30,760 bases of DNA. Source: Segatella salivae DSM 15606. Lineage in GTDB: Bacteria; Bacteroidota; Bacteroidia; Bacteroidales; Bacteroidaceae. The position numbers and the translations under genes are program-made. Below the pieces are notes generated by a model that saw nothing but the letters and a program-made list of their open reading frames with translations, had not been told where the DNA came from and made no database searches. Location: the NCBI RefSeq assembly GCF_000185845.1, contig NZ_GL629648.1:6493-37252 (forward strand), read 5' to 3'. Shown here one piece after another: positions 16,692 to 24,519 of this stretch; within the stretch, counting starts at the first letter, position 1, and each line of letters starts with the position of its first letter.

Positions 16692-16705
16692 GTAACAAAT
16701 GTTAC
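16692..16705. promoter_or_regulatory. Crp/Fnr-sized palindromic operator (GTAACA-AA-TGTTAC)
   Basis: Two perfect 6-bp arms flank a 2-nt centre. The centre lies about 44 nt upstream of the predicted start of the YecH-DUF438 transcript, close to -41.5, where class II activators of the Crp/Fnr family bind. HcpR, a Crp/Fnr relative that controls nitrosative-stress genes in Porphyromonas gingivalis, is a candidate; I have not compared the site with a published motif. Confidence 0.5.
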
Positions 16706-16802
16706 AAATGAGATAGTTTTTATCTTCTTTTAACGTTAAATTACAGAAATCATGCAAAAGAATGCCTAAATTCGTATCATGTTTCAAATTAAATCATCGA
16801 TC

Positions 16803-18899
16803 ATGAACATTAAAATGCTCTTTACTTTTCCATTGACTTTGGCTGCCACTTGTGCCACTGCACAGACCTTTCACTATCCAAAGGCGCCGCAAAATAATAC
16901 CATTGATACCTATTTCGGCACTCAGATTGCAGACCCATATCGGCCACTTGAGGACGACAATAGCATCGAAACACAACGTTGGGTCACGGCAGAAAACGAG
17001 CTAACTCGCCACTATTTAGACCGCCTTCCCATGCGACCTAAGCTCTTAAAGAGGCTCAAAGAGGTGGCTAACTACGAAAAGATTGGCACGCCATTCAAGC
17101 GTAACAACACTTGGTATGTATACAAAAATAATGGTCTTCAGAATCAAAGTGTGCTCTATAAGATGGATAAACTCGGTGGAACGCTTTACGAAGTACTCGA
17201 TCCTAACAAGCTAAGCACCGACGGAACTGTGGCATTAAAGGGGATAAGTTTCTCGCATAATGGCCGCTATTTGGCTTATGTCATTGCACGAAATGGAAGT
17301 GATTGGCAGGAGATTTATGTCAAAGACCTAACCACAGGCAAGGACTTGGCCGACCATATTGAATGGGCTAAGTTTGGAAATGCAGCCTGGTGTGGAGATG
17401 GTTTCTATTATAGTGCCTATGATGCACCATCAAATCACGCCTTCACCAGCAAGAATGAAGTGCATAAAATATACTATCATCACCTTGGAACGGCACAGAA
17501 AGAAGACCGCCTTTTCTATCAAAACCCAGCCTATCCGCTTCGCTTTTACGCCGTAACGGTAAACAAAGAGGAAACCATTATGTATCTAACGGAATCGGGA
17601 GAAGGTAGTGGTAACAATCTCTATGTACGCGATTTGCGTAACAAAGACAGCCAGTTTATCCAGATGACTAACAACATGAATTGTCAATATGAGCCTGTAG
17701 AGACCATAGGAAATGACATATATATCTTCACAAACTCAGGCGCTCCAAAGAACCGTTTGATGTTAGCAAACCTCGCCAAACCAGGCATAAAGGATTGGAA
17801 AGTGCTTGTTCCCGAGTCACAAAATGTATTGAATGACGTTACCTTTACACATGGAAAGATGGTGTTAAACTATAGTAAAGACGCCAGCTCTCATTGTTAT
17901 CTTTACTCGCTTGATGGCCGAAACGAGGGTGAGATTAAGCTGCCATCATTAGGTAATGCAAGCTTTTCGGGCGATAGAAATGACGTTGAATGTTTTTACT
18001 CTTTCAGTTCTTTTACAACACCAGGAACAGTATATCAGTTTGACACTAACACGAAAACATCTTGCATTTACAGCCAACCTAAGTCAACATTCAAGCAGAA
18101 TCAGTTTATCACTAAACAAGTGTTCTATACGAGTAAAGACGGTACTCGCGTGCCAATGTTCCTCACTTATCGCCGCGATTTGAAGCTAAACGGAAAGAAT
18201 CCTGTATACCTTTATGGGTATGGAGGGTTTAATATTGCACTGCAACCTTACTTCTCTTCCATGAGGATTCCATTCTTAGAACAAGGTGGAATCTATGTAC
18301 AAGCAAACTTAAGAGGCGGTAGTGAGTACGGAGAAGCATGGCATCAAGCTGGTACTAAGATGCAAAAACAGAACGTGTTTGACGACTTTATAGCGGCTGC
18401 CGAGTGGCTAATTGCAAACAAATATACGGATAAACATCACCTCGCTATAGTCGGAGGAAGCAATGGAGGCTTATTAGTTGGCGCATGTTTAACGCAGCGT
18501 CCCGACCTGTTTCAAGTCTGCATACCTCAAGTTGGGGTGTTAGATATGTTGCGATATCATAGGTTTACCATAGGTTGGAACTGGGCTCCTGACTATGGAA
18601 CCTCGGCAGATAGCAAGGCAATGTTTGACTACTTGCGAGGCTATTCGCCTTTACATAACTTAAAGAAAGGCGTTAGTTATCCCGCAACGCTCATCACAAC
18701 AGCCGACCACGACGACCGAGTTGTTCCCGCACATAGCTTCAAGTTTGCTGCAACTTTACAGGCTTGCCAAGGCGGAAAGGCTCCCGTGTTGATTCGCATC
18801 GACTCAAAAGCCGGCCACGGCGCAGGCAAACCACTGAGCAAACAGATTGAAGAACAGGCCGACATCTATAGCTTTATCCTCGCAAACATGGGCAAATAA
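16803..18899 (+). CDS. Prolyl oligopeptidase family serine peptidase (S9A)
   Basis: This 698-aa peptidase has a signal peptide (about MNIKMLFTFPLTLAATCATAQ), so it acts in the periplasm or outside the cell. The opening YFGTQIADPYRPLEDD, the beta-propeller middle (about 75-430) and the C-terminal alpha/beta hydrolase domain follow the S9A plan. The nucleophile is Ser553 in GGSNGGLLVGA, the acid lies in ADHDDRVVP (about 634-642), and the base is His672 in AGHGAGKP. GSEYGEAWHQAG is also characteristic. Members cut short peptides after proline. I prefer the ATG at 16803 to that at 16779, because a weak -7 element (TAAATTCG, 16767-16774) would start transcription near 16781. An ordinary full-length member with a strong terminator behind it. 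Confidence 0.93.
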   Translation: MNIKMLFTFPLTLAATCATAQTFHYPKAPQNNTIDTYFGTQIADPYRPLEDDNSIETQRWVTAENELTRHYLDRLPMRPKLLKRLKEVANYEKIGTPFKRNNTWYVYKNNGLQNQSVLYKMDKLGGTLYEVLDPNKLSTDGTVALKGISFSHNGRYLAYVIARNGSDWQEIYVKDLTTGKDLADHIEWAKFGNAAWCGDGFYYSAYDAPSNHAFTSKNEVHKIYYHHLGTAQKEDRLFYQNPAYPLRFYAVTVNKEETIMYLTESGEGSGNNLYVRDLRNKDSQFIQMTNNMNCQYEPVETIGNDIYIFTNSGAPKNRLMLANLAKPGIKDWKVLVPESQNVLNDVTFTHGKMVLNYSKDASSHCYLYSLDGRNEGEIKLPSLGNASFSGDRNDVECFYSFSSFTTPGTVYQFDTNTKTSCIYSQPKSTFKQNQFITKQVFYTSKDGTRVPMFLTYRRDLKLNGKNPVYLYGYGGFNIALQPYFSSMRIPFLEQGGIYVQANLRGGSEYGEAWHQAGTKMQKQNVFDDFIAAAEWLIANKYTDKHHLAIVGGSNGGLLVGACLTQRPDLFQVCIPQVGVLDMLRYHRFTIGWNWAPDYGTSADSKAMFDYLRGYSPLHNLKKGVSYPATLITTADHDDRVVPAHSFKFAATLQACQGGKAPVLIRIDSKAGHGAGKPLSKQIEEQADIYSFILANMGK

Positions 18900-18944
18900 G
18901 AGGGTAAAACGCCTGAAACAGACGCATAAAATCTACTATAAATT

Positions 18945-18984
18945 AATCCCTATGGAGGCATATCATCTGCCAACCATAGGGATT
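18945..18984 (+). terminator. Rho-independent terminator after the prolyl oligopeptidase gene
   Basis: AATCCCTATGG (18945-18955) and CCATAGGGATT (18974-18984) form a perfect 11-bp stem with an 18-nt loop, followed by TTTCTT. Confidence 0.8.
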
Positions 18985-19081
18985 TTTCTTATCCAATCCT
19001 AAGCCCCTGAATCAACAAACGAACTGATTAATAACATGCTGGCAATCAGATGATTATACCTTTTCAATGAAAAGGAAAGAT

Positions 19082-19191
19082 GATTTGAGTCAAATGAGCC
19101 TTCAATTTGCGTCACTTTATTGCGTGATTTGAGCCATTTTACCGCGTAATCTGCATCATTTCATCGCATGAAATGCACCAAATTGCACGAC
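19082..19191. repeat. 22-bp-period intergenic repeat array C (five units)
   Basis: Units start at 19082, 19104, 19126, 19148 and 19170. Cores are GATTTGAGTCAAAT, AATTTGCGTCACTT, GATTTGAGCCATTT, AATCTGCATCATTT and GAAATGCACCAAAT. Several share a trailing CGCGT, TGCGT or CGCAT. The orientation on the plus strand is that of array A. The period is exact although the units have diverged. Confidence 0.75.
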
Positions 19192-19253
19192 AAACAGGCA
19201 CGCTGCATGCCTGGCTTTGAAGCCTTAGATTTCACCATTTCATTAATTTTTGT

Positions 19254-19261
19254 TACTTTTG
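19254..19261 (+). promoter_or_regulatory. -7 promoter element of the PCMD lipoprotein gene
   Basis: TACTTTTG fits TAnnTTTG; transcription would start near 19268, about 19 nt before the ATG at 19287. Confidence 0.55.
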
Positions 19262-19286
19262 CAGGCGAAACAGAAACATATTTCAC

Positions 19287-20442
19287 ATGAAAATACTTTT
19301 TAGATTCAGTTTAATGGCCTTGCTATGCATGGCTCTTAGCGCATGTTTTAAGGACGAAGCACCCAACGCCGAGTGCGATATTGAGGCGGCATTTGTTAGT
19401 GTCGACCATGCAACAGACGTGTTTAACAACCTCTCCGACACCTTAGTTGCGGTGCCTTCTACGTCTACCGACATCGTTTTTGCCGTCAAACGCAAAAGTC
19501 AGCGCACGCAGTTTGCACCACAATTCAAGCTCACTCCGGGGGCAACCATTGTTCCGGCAAATGGTTCAGTGCACGACTTCAGCAATCAACCCGTTGTTTA
19601 TACGGTCACGTCTGAAGACAAAAGTTATCATCGCATCTATCGGGTGAGCTTTAAAAAAAGACACCGTTATGGTCGGCGATACCGTCAAATTTGACTTTGA
19701 AAACGTTGTAAAAGACAACCTCCCAGACCTTCCCCAATTCTATAAATGGCAGGAAAAAGGTCCTGATGGCATGTTAGATGTGTGGGGATCAGGCAATGCC
19801 GGTTTCTCACTTTCAGCCTGGGATAAACCCGCAGAGGCTGATCCTACCATCCCAATTCAAGGATTTGAGGGCAAGGGAGTACAGCTAACAACGCGCAGTA
19901 CGGGTGATTTGGGCAAGATGATGAACATGCCTATCGCTGCAGGTAACCTCTTTTATGGAAGTTTCGACTTGCAAAGTGCACTCACAAATGCCTTAAAAGC
20001 CACGAAGTTTGGACAGCCATTTAATCGCAAACCCATTAAGTTCACAGGATATTATAAGTATCGTCCCGAGACAAAGGTAACCGATAAATATCTCAATGTG
20101 TTGCCCAACGTGAAGGATAGTGCGGCAGTTTATGCCGTGTTCTACCGCAATCACGATGTCAACGGGCAAAAGATTGTGCTCGATGGCAGCACAATCAAGA
20201 CGAGCAAAGCTATCATTGCACGCGCCGATATGGAATTTGTGAAACCACAAAACGATTGGACCCCGTTTGAATTGACCTTCACTTTTGTGAGTGAACCCGA
20301 TTTAGATGTGATGGAACAAAACGGATATAGTCTTGCACTTGTCTTCTCTTCGAGTAAGCAAGGCGATGCGTTTATTGGAGCGATAGGCTCAACCTTGTGT
20401 ATTGATAAAGTAAGAATCATTTGTGAAAAAGAACAGAAATAA
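19287..20442 (+). pseudogene. PCMD-type lipoprotein gene interrupted by a frameshift in an A7 run
   Basis: Two overlapping frames (19287-19694 and 19669-20442) make one protein if one A is removed from the seven at 19653-19659. The join then reads RVSFKK-DTVMVGDTVKFDFENV. The first part has a lipoprotein signal (MALLCMALSAC) and an Ig-like stretch ending YTVTSEDKSYHRIYRVSF. The second carries what I recognise as the PCMD (putative carbohydrate metabolism) domain: FDFENV, WGSGNAGFSLS, QLTTRSTGDLGKM, MPIAAGNLFYGSF, FTGYYKYRP. The repaired protein would be about 384 aa, a normal size. As written, the product stops at 135 aa, and the ATG at 19669 would make a domain with no export signal. The break may be a true mutation, a phase-variable switch or a homopolymer sequencing error. 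The porin-like partner starts 2 nt downstream. Confidence 0.75.
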
Positions 20443-20444
20443 AG

Positions 20445-21194
20445 ATGAAAAAACTCATTATAGCCCTTTTCATGTTACTCTCCATGTCGTCGGTAAAGGC
20501 AGAAGGTCTCGCCGGTGATAGCCTTTCGGTCACTCTTCGCTTTGGATATCATCTCGGAGGAACGTCACCTGTCGGCCTGCCAAGCAGCATTCGGAGCATG
20601 AACAACTATACCTTGATGCCAAATTTCCAATGGGGTGGTGACATCGAACGCCGTCTTTCACCGCTCATGGGCATAGCCGTGGGGTTGCGGTTTGAAAATA
20701 AAGGCATGCAGGTTGATGCGAGAGTAAAGAATTATCACATAGCCATTGTCCAGGGAAGTCAGCACCTTGAAGGGCAGTTTACAGGCGATGTGCGCACAAA
20801 AGTAAACGAATGGATGTTTACTTTGCCTGTAATGGCGGCGTTTCATGTAAGTGATTGCGTCAGATTAAGAGCCGGAATGTATGGTTCTTGGGTTGTATCA
20901 AGGCAATTTAAAGGCTTTGCACACGATGGATATCTACGCATAGGAGACCCTACCGGACCAAAGATTAACGTAGGAAATAAGGCTGGTGAGCGCGGAGACT
21001 ATGACTTTAGTCACGATATGCGGCGTCTACAAGCGGGATTGGTTGCAGGCTGTGACTGGATGATTTATCGCAAATGGGGAGGTTATCTCGACCTAAACTG
21101 GGGCTTGACCGGCATTCATCGCCGTGGGTTTAAGACCATAGAACAGCGTCTCTACCCTATTTTTGGCACGATAGGCGTGGCTTATCAGTTATAG
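20445..21194 (+). CDS. Porin-like outer-membrane beta-barrel protein (PorT-like family)
   Basis: This 249-aa protein has a signal peptide (MKKLIIALFMLLSMSSVKA) and alternating beta strands (VTLRFGYHLGG, QWGGDIERRLSPLMGIAVGL, GFKTIEQRLYPIFGTIGVAY) ending in an aromatic-rich strand, the form of the small Bacteroidetes outer-membrane barrels (OMP_b-brl_2, PorT-like). It starts 2 nt after the stop of the PCMD lipoprotein frame, so the two are translationally linked and presumably work together at the outer membrane. In my recollection this pairing recurs in Bacteroidales; the function of the pair is unknown. The upstream frameshift could reduce its expression through translational polarity. A very strong terminator follows. 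Confidence 0.78.
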   Translation: MKKLIIALFMLLSMSSVKAEGLAGDSLSVTLRFGYHLGGTSPVGLPSSIRSMNNYTLMPNFQWGGDIERRLSPLMGIAVGLRFENKGMQVDARVKNYHIAIVQGSQHLEGQFTGDVRTKVNEWMFTLPVMAAFHVSDCVRLRAGMYGSWVVSRQFKGFAHDGYLRIGDPTGPKINVGNKAGERGDYDFSHDMRRLQAGLVAGCDWMIYRKWGGYLDLNWGLTGIHRRGFKTIEQRLYPIFGTIGVAYQL

Positions 21195-21201
21195 AAATGA
21201 T

Positions 21202-21258
21202 AAAAACGGCAGACCCATGCAGTGCAAAGTGAGCACACAAATGAGGTCTGCCGTTTTT
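21202..21258. terminator. Strong bidirectional terminator
   Basis: AAAAACGGCAGACC (21202-21215) and GGTCTGCCGTTTTT (21245-21258) form a perfect 14-bp stem with A/T tails suited to both directions. The 29-nt loop holds a smaller hairpin (GTGC / GCAC). It separates the convergent porin-like and S13 peptidase genes. Confidence 0.88.
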
Positions 21259-21294
21259 AGTTTTCTTTCCTTTTATCTAATATATAGACTTTCG

Positions 21295-22569
21295 TTATCT
21301 CTTCTTTTCCTTTTGATTGCCGTCTGTTACGAGGATTTCGCAAAGCTTCTTTTGTAGTACTCGCGCGTCGAGTACAGACATATCATGATCCATTATGGCA
21401 AAAGCCAGCAGATGACCATTGGCACCTTGGCAATAGCCTGCTAACGAACTGATGCCATAAGGATGTGAAAGTGTACCGGTCTTTGCACGCACTTTACCAC
21501 GTAAAATGGGGCTCGCCATCTCACGACGCAAGGTTCCATCCACGCCCGAAACAGAGAGATTGTTATACAAAAGGCGGTAAATGGCCTTATCTCTATAGCC
21601 ATAATGCAAGATGGTTGTAAGCGTTTGGGGCGCGATTTGATTGTGTGTACAGAGTCCACAGCCATCATGTATCACGAGAGATGAGTCGCGTAGTTTAAGT
21701 TCTTGACGCATAAAGCGACGCAAATAGGCCATACCTGCCTTGACAGGAGCTTCATGTGGGTTTGCCTTATGCCCAATAGTATAGAGTAAAGCGGTAGCCT
21801 GCGTGTTGGAACTATTCTTCCACATGCGCCTAATTACACGGTCTATAGAACGATAAAAGCGGAAGATGCAATGAGAACCACGTGGAGTTTGTCCGATGAC
21901 AAACTGCTTTTCATCTATCGAAATGCCAGCCGTTTGCAAGGCTTGGCGTAGTGCTTTCGTCACCTTTTCAGCCCCTTTATAGAGTATTCCGTATTGAGAG
22001 AACGACAAATCCCATGGATACCAGTGGGTTTCGCTTTGCACTGCATCAGTAAAAGCAAGGTCAACAACAAAGCGACCCTCAAGCTTCCGTATGCCCTTTC
22101 GACGCAAAGCCTTGGCAAACATGACTAATCCCGTTGGGTCAAGATGGGGATCAAAGCCCGCCTTAAAACTGATATCGCCTTTAAAAGTGCCATCACTGAC
22201 AGCACCTTTTGTATAGAGTGACGTGGCATAAAGGTATTTTGTACCCAATAAATGCAAGCCAGCAACACCACTCAACAGCTTTAAACACGAGGCAGAAGGC
22301 TGCACTTGATGAGCCTGAAAGCCATAAACGGGCTTGTCAGCAGTAAGGTCATAGACATCAAAACCAAAGGCTCCACGTGGTCGTGGCTTATGCGCGAAGT
22401 CATCAAGTCGGGCTTTTAATTGAGCATCGACAGTGACTTTAGCCGTTTGTTGCTGTGGCGTTATCTGCTTATTTTCCTCAGATTTATTGCCACAACCATA
22501 GAGAACAGCAGCCGAAAAGCCTATTGTCAGCGTATATGTAAATATAGATTTGAACTTCATCCGATTCAT
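21295..22569 (-). CDS. dacB: D-alanyl-D-alanine carboxypeptidase/endopeptidase (S13, PBP4-type) lipoprotein
   Basis: This 424-aa penicillin-binding-protein homologue trims or cross-link-edits peptidoglycan outside the inner membrane. A lipobox (AAVLYGC, Cys26) marks it as a lipoprotein. Active-site motifs of family S13 are present: SxxK as SCLK (Ser94, Lys97), SxN as SSN within KNSSNTQAT, and KTG in VRAKTGTLS. GFDPHLDPTGL and HDGCGLCTHN are further family landmarks, but the second normally reads DGSGLS, so both serines are replaced by cysteines here. It is somewhat shorter than the E. coli enzyme. The ATG at 22569 follows an AAGG at a fair distance; the TTG at 22584 overlaps the -7 element at 22582-22589 and cannot be the start. 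The ATG at 22560 is also possible. The gene symbol is by family similarity. Confidence 0.85.
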   Translation of the reverse strand: MNRMKFKSIFTYTLTIGFSAAVLYGCGNKSEENKQITPQQQTAKVTVDAQLKARLDDFAHKPRPRGAFGFDVYDLTADKPVYGFQAHQVQPSASCLKLLSGVAGLHLLGTKYLYATSLYTKGAVSDGTFKGDISFKAGFDPHLDPTGLVMFAKALRRKGIRKLEGRFVVDLAFTDAVQSETHWYPWDLSFSQYGILYKGAEKVTKALRQALQTAGISIDEKQFVIGQTPRGSHCIFRFYRSIDRVIRRMWKNSSNTQATALLYTIGHKANPHEAPVKAGMAYLRRFMRQELKLRDSSLVIHDGCGLCTHNQIAPQTLTTILHYGYRDKAIYRLLYNNLSVSGVDGTLRREMASPILRGKVRAKTGTLSHPYGISSLAGYCQGANGHLLAFAIMDHDMSVLDARVLQKKLCEILVTDGNQKEKKR

Positions 22570-22581
22570 TTTATTGCCTTG

Positions 22582-22589
22582 CAAAGGTA
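22582..22589 (-). promoter_or_regulatory. -7 promoter element of the S13 peptidase gene
   Basis: CAAAGGTA on the plus strand is TACCTTTG on the minus strand, matching TAnnTTTG. Transcription would begin near 22575, only about 6 nt before the ATG at 22569. Confidence 0.55.
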
Positions 22590-22731
22590 ATTAAAAATTG
22601 AAAAATGAATCCGTCTACAATGTGAATAAGCCTAAAAAACAAGATAACAAAAAACAAAATAGAAGCTGATTAGAAAGAACTTAGAAAACAAGATAATAGC
22701 ATGAAGCGCATGTTTTTTAAGAAAAAACAAC

Positions 22732-22739
22732 TAACTTTG
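22732..22739 (+). promoter_or_regulatory. -7 promoter element of the ThrE-type exporter gene
   Basis: TAACTTTG matches TAnnTTTG; the start would lie near 22746, 16 nt before the ATG at 22762. No clear -33 TTTG is seen. Confidence 0.55.
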
Positions 22740-22761
22740 CATCCATATTCAATGCAATAAA

Positions 22762-24153
22762 ATGGAAGATAAGATTGTATTACAAGACAATGCGGAGATA
22801 ATTAACCGCAAGTTAGGACTCCTTTTGGATACAGGTTGTTTGTTAATGGAGTGTTCTGCCGACACAACTCGCATCATGCGAACGCTTAAAAGAACTATAG
22901 TTTACTTGGGTTTACGGGATGAAAACCTCCATCTTTGCGTCAATTATGATATCCTTATGGTTAATTATAACGACGATATCCATTCATTTACGAAGTTCAA
23001 ACACTGCAAACGACACATCATTGACATGGCAGTTATCTCCGAACTTAGCCATCTTTCATGGGATAGTATCGAACAAAACATGCCGTTAGATGTTTATGAT
23101 GAGAAACTAACGGAACTCGGAAAGAAACGCAATCGCTATACACCTTGGCAGGTAGCTATAGGGAGTGGCTTCGCCTGTGGTGGCTTTTGTATTCAGTTTG
23201 GATGTGATTGGACGGCGTTCTTCTATGCATCTCTTGCCGCAATTCTTGGCTTCCGACTTAAAATGTACATGGGTTCTAAGGGCATGAATGTATATGCTGG
23301 CATCGGAATCTCAGCCTTTGTATCGACTATGTTGGCGTGGCTTCTCACCTTCATTTCAGTTGGTCCATACGCCGATTACTTTCCAACCTTCATGCATACT
23401 GCCACACCTTGGCATCCGTTTTTAGCCTGTGCACTTTACATAGTGCCTGGAGTTCCACTGATAAACTTTGTGAGTGACGCGTTAGATGGCCACATTCAGA
23501 CTGGGATTATACGCGCTTTGAATACGCTTTTGATGGTAGGCGCGATGTCTTTCGGCATTGCTTGTGCCATAAAGATATGCGGAATAAGCAACTTTGTGAC
23601 TACACTCTCGATGATACCCCACCATAATTATTTCGAATTTGCAGTCGCTGCAGCCATTTCAGCAATGGGTTTCTCAATGATATACAACACACCTAAACGC
23701 CTACTTCCAGCCATAGCAGTGGGTGGAATCATTGCCGTTTGCTTCAGAAACTTTGTGAATCTCGGACCAAGTAACCACAATATAGGTCTTGACCAGGGGC
23801 TTATCATCGGTTCATTAGCAGGCTCTACGCTTGTAAGTTTAATCATTACACGCGCTCAACACTGGTTCCACACTCCGCAACAATGCCTATCTATACCGAG
23901 CGTTATACCCATGGTGCCCGGTGTTTTGATGTATCGTGCCCTCTTCGCTTTTATCGAAATGAGCGGCGTAGTGGGTGAAGTTACGGTGGCAATGAATAAT
24001 CTTATCAAGGCCTCTTTAGTCATTTTCGGAATCGCTTTGGGTGTAACCCTGCCGCATATCTTCGTGAGAGGACTGCTCGATTCAAAGCAAAAGAAAAGAC
24101 TCTTCAATGCACTTGCCGAGCGCGATCGACACATGTTGGAGCAAAGAGCATAA
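22762..24153 (+). CDS. Threonine/serine exporter family (ThrE) membrane protein
   Basis: This 463-aa protein has a soluble N-terminal domain (about 1-125; LLLDTGCLLMECSADTTRIM followed by RTLKRTIVYLG) and about ten membrane segments from residue 130 on. The family is defined by a Corynebacterium glutamicum exporter of threonine and serine, in which both the N-terminal ThrE domain and the C-terminal ThrE-2 domain occur in one chain, as here. SDALDGHIQTG in the first half and PSVIPMVPGVLMYRALF in the second are characteristic. Transport substrate in this organism is an inference from the family. It has its own promoter; the gap to the next gene is 366 nt and contains a 22-bp-period array, so it is probably monocistronic. 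Confidence 0.87.
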   Translation: MEDKIVLQDNAEIINRKLGLLLDTGCLLMECSADTTRIMRTLKRTIVYLGLRDENLHLCVNYDILMVNYNDDIHSFTKFKHCKRHIIDMAVISELSHLSWDSIEQNMPLDVYDEKLTELGKKRNRYTPWQVAIGSGFACGGFCIQFGCDWTAFFYASLAAILGFRLKMYMGSKGMNVYAGIGISAFVSTMLAWLLTFISVGPYADYFPTFMHTATPWHPFLACALYIVPGVPLINFVSDALDGHIQTGIIRALNTLLMVGAMSFGIACAIKICGISNFVTTLSMIPHHNYFEFAVAAAISAMGFSMIYNTPKRLLPAIAVGGIIAVCFRNFVNLGPSNHNIGLDQGLIIGSLAGSTLVSLIITRAQHWFHTPQQCLSIPSVIPMVPGVLMYRALFAFIEMSGVVGEVTVAMNNLIKASLVIFGIALGVTLPHIFVRGLLDSKQKKRLFNALAERDRHMLEQRA

Positions 24154-24231
24154 AAGAAGCCAACACGGGGAACATCTATACATAAGACGAAATAATATCA
24201 AGGGCGCTGCACATTGCTTCATTTCTCTTTG

Positions 24232-24319
24232 CAAAATGACTGAGTTTACTTCGTAAAGTGACTGAGTTTACTCGGTAAAATGGCTCAAATCACAGGGTGA
24301 AATGACTGAGATTGTAAAA
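24232..24319. repeat. 22-bp-period intergenic repeat array D (four units)
   Basis: Units start at 24232, 24254, 24276 and 24298: CAAAATGACTGAGTTTACTT, TAAAGTGACTGAGTTTACTC, TAAAATGGCTCAAATCACAG and TGAAATGACTGAGATTGTAA. The core is AAAATGACTGAG rather than the AAAATGACGCAA of array B, which brings it closest to the origin iterons CAAAATGACTAAA and GAAATGACTAAA. The period is exactly 22 bp. Confidence 0.75.
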
Positions 24320-24480
24320 CCATAAAAATGGGATTAAAACATGGGGAGCAAAGAATGTGACCCTATCCTAAATGAGAATACAATCTTAGATGCAACAAAC
24401 TGCAACGAAAATCATAAGATAAGACGATAAATTTACAACGCCTTGTTGATATAATTCCCTTGTGAAACACAGATGTATCC

Positions 24481-24511
24481 TTGCATATTTTCTCGAAATA
24501 TCTTATATTTG
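24481..24511 (+). promoter_or_regulatory. Promoter of the exonuclease gene
   Basis: TATATTTG (24504-24511) matches the -7 consensus and TTG (24481-24483), 20 nt upstream, the -33. Transcription would start near 24518, so the mRNA is nearly leaderless and the in-frame upstream start at 24481 can be excluded. Confidence 0.6.
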
Positions 24512-24519
24512 CAGTCATA

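Larger units (their letters stand above)
18900..19286. other. Gene-free region: terminator, array C, small hairpins, promoter
   Basis: It holds the terminator at 18945-18984, the 22-bp-period array at 19082-19191, and then two adjacent small hairpins: CAGGCA (19195-19200) with TGCCTG (19208-19213), and GGCTT-TG-AAGCC (19213-19224). The next promoter follows at 19254-19261. No coding sequence is seen. Confidence 0.6.
24154..24519. other. Gene-free region with array D and a promoter
   Basis: These 366 bp hold the repeat array at 24232-24319 and the promoter at 24481-24511. No terminator hairpin was evident after the exporter gene, and no coding sequence is seen. Confidence 0.55.

Noticed and set aside
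19653..19659. Programmed -1 ribosomal frameshift at the A-run in the PCMD gene
   Set aside because: The downstream frame is +1 relative to the upstream frame, so a -1 slip at AAAAAAG would not reach it.
8620..24319. The 22-bp arrays as CRISPR
   Set aside because: Units run head to tail with no unique spacers, are degenerate, and no cas genes are present.
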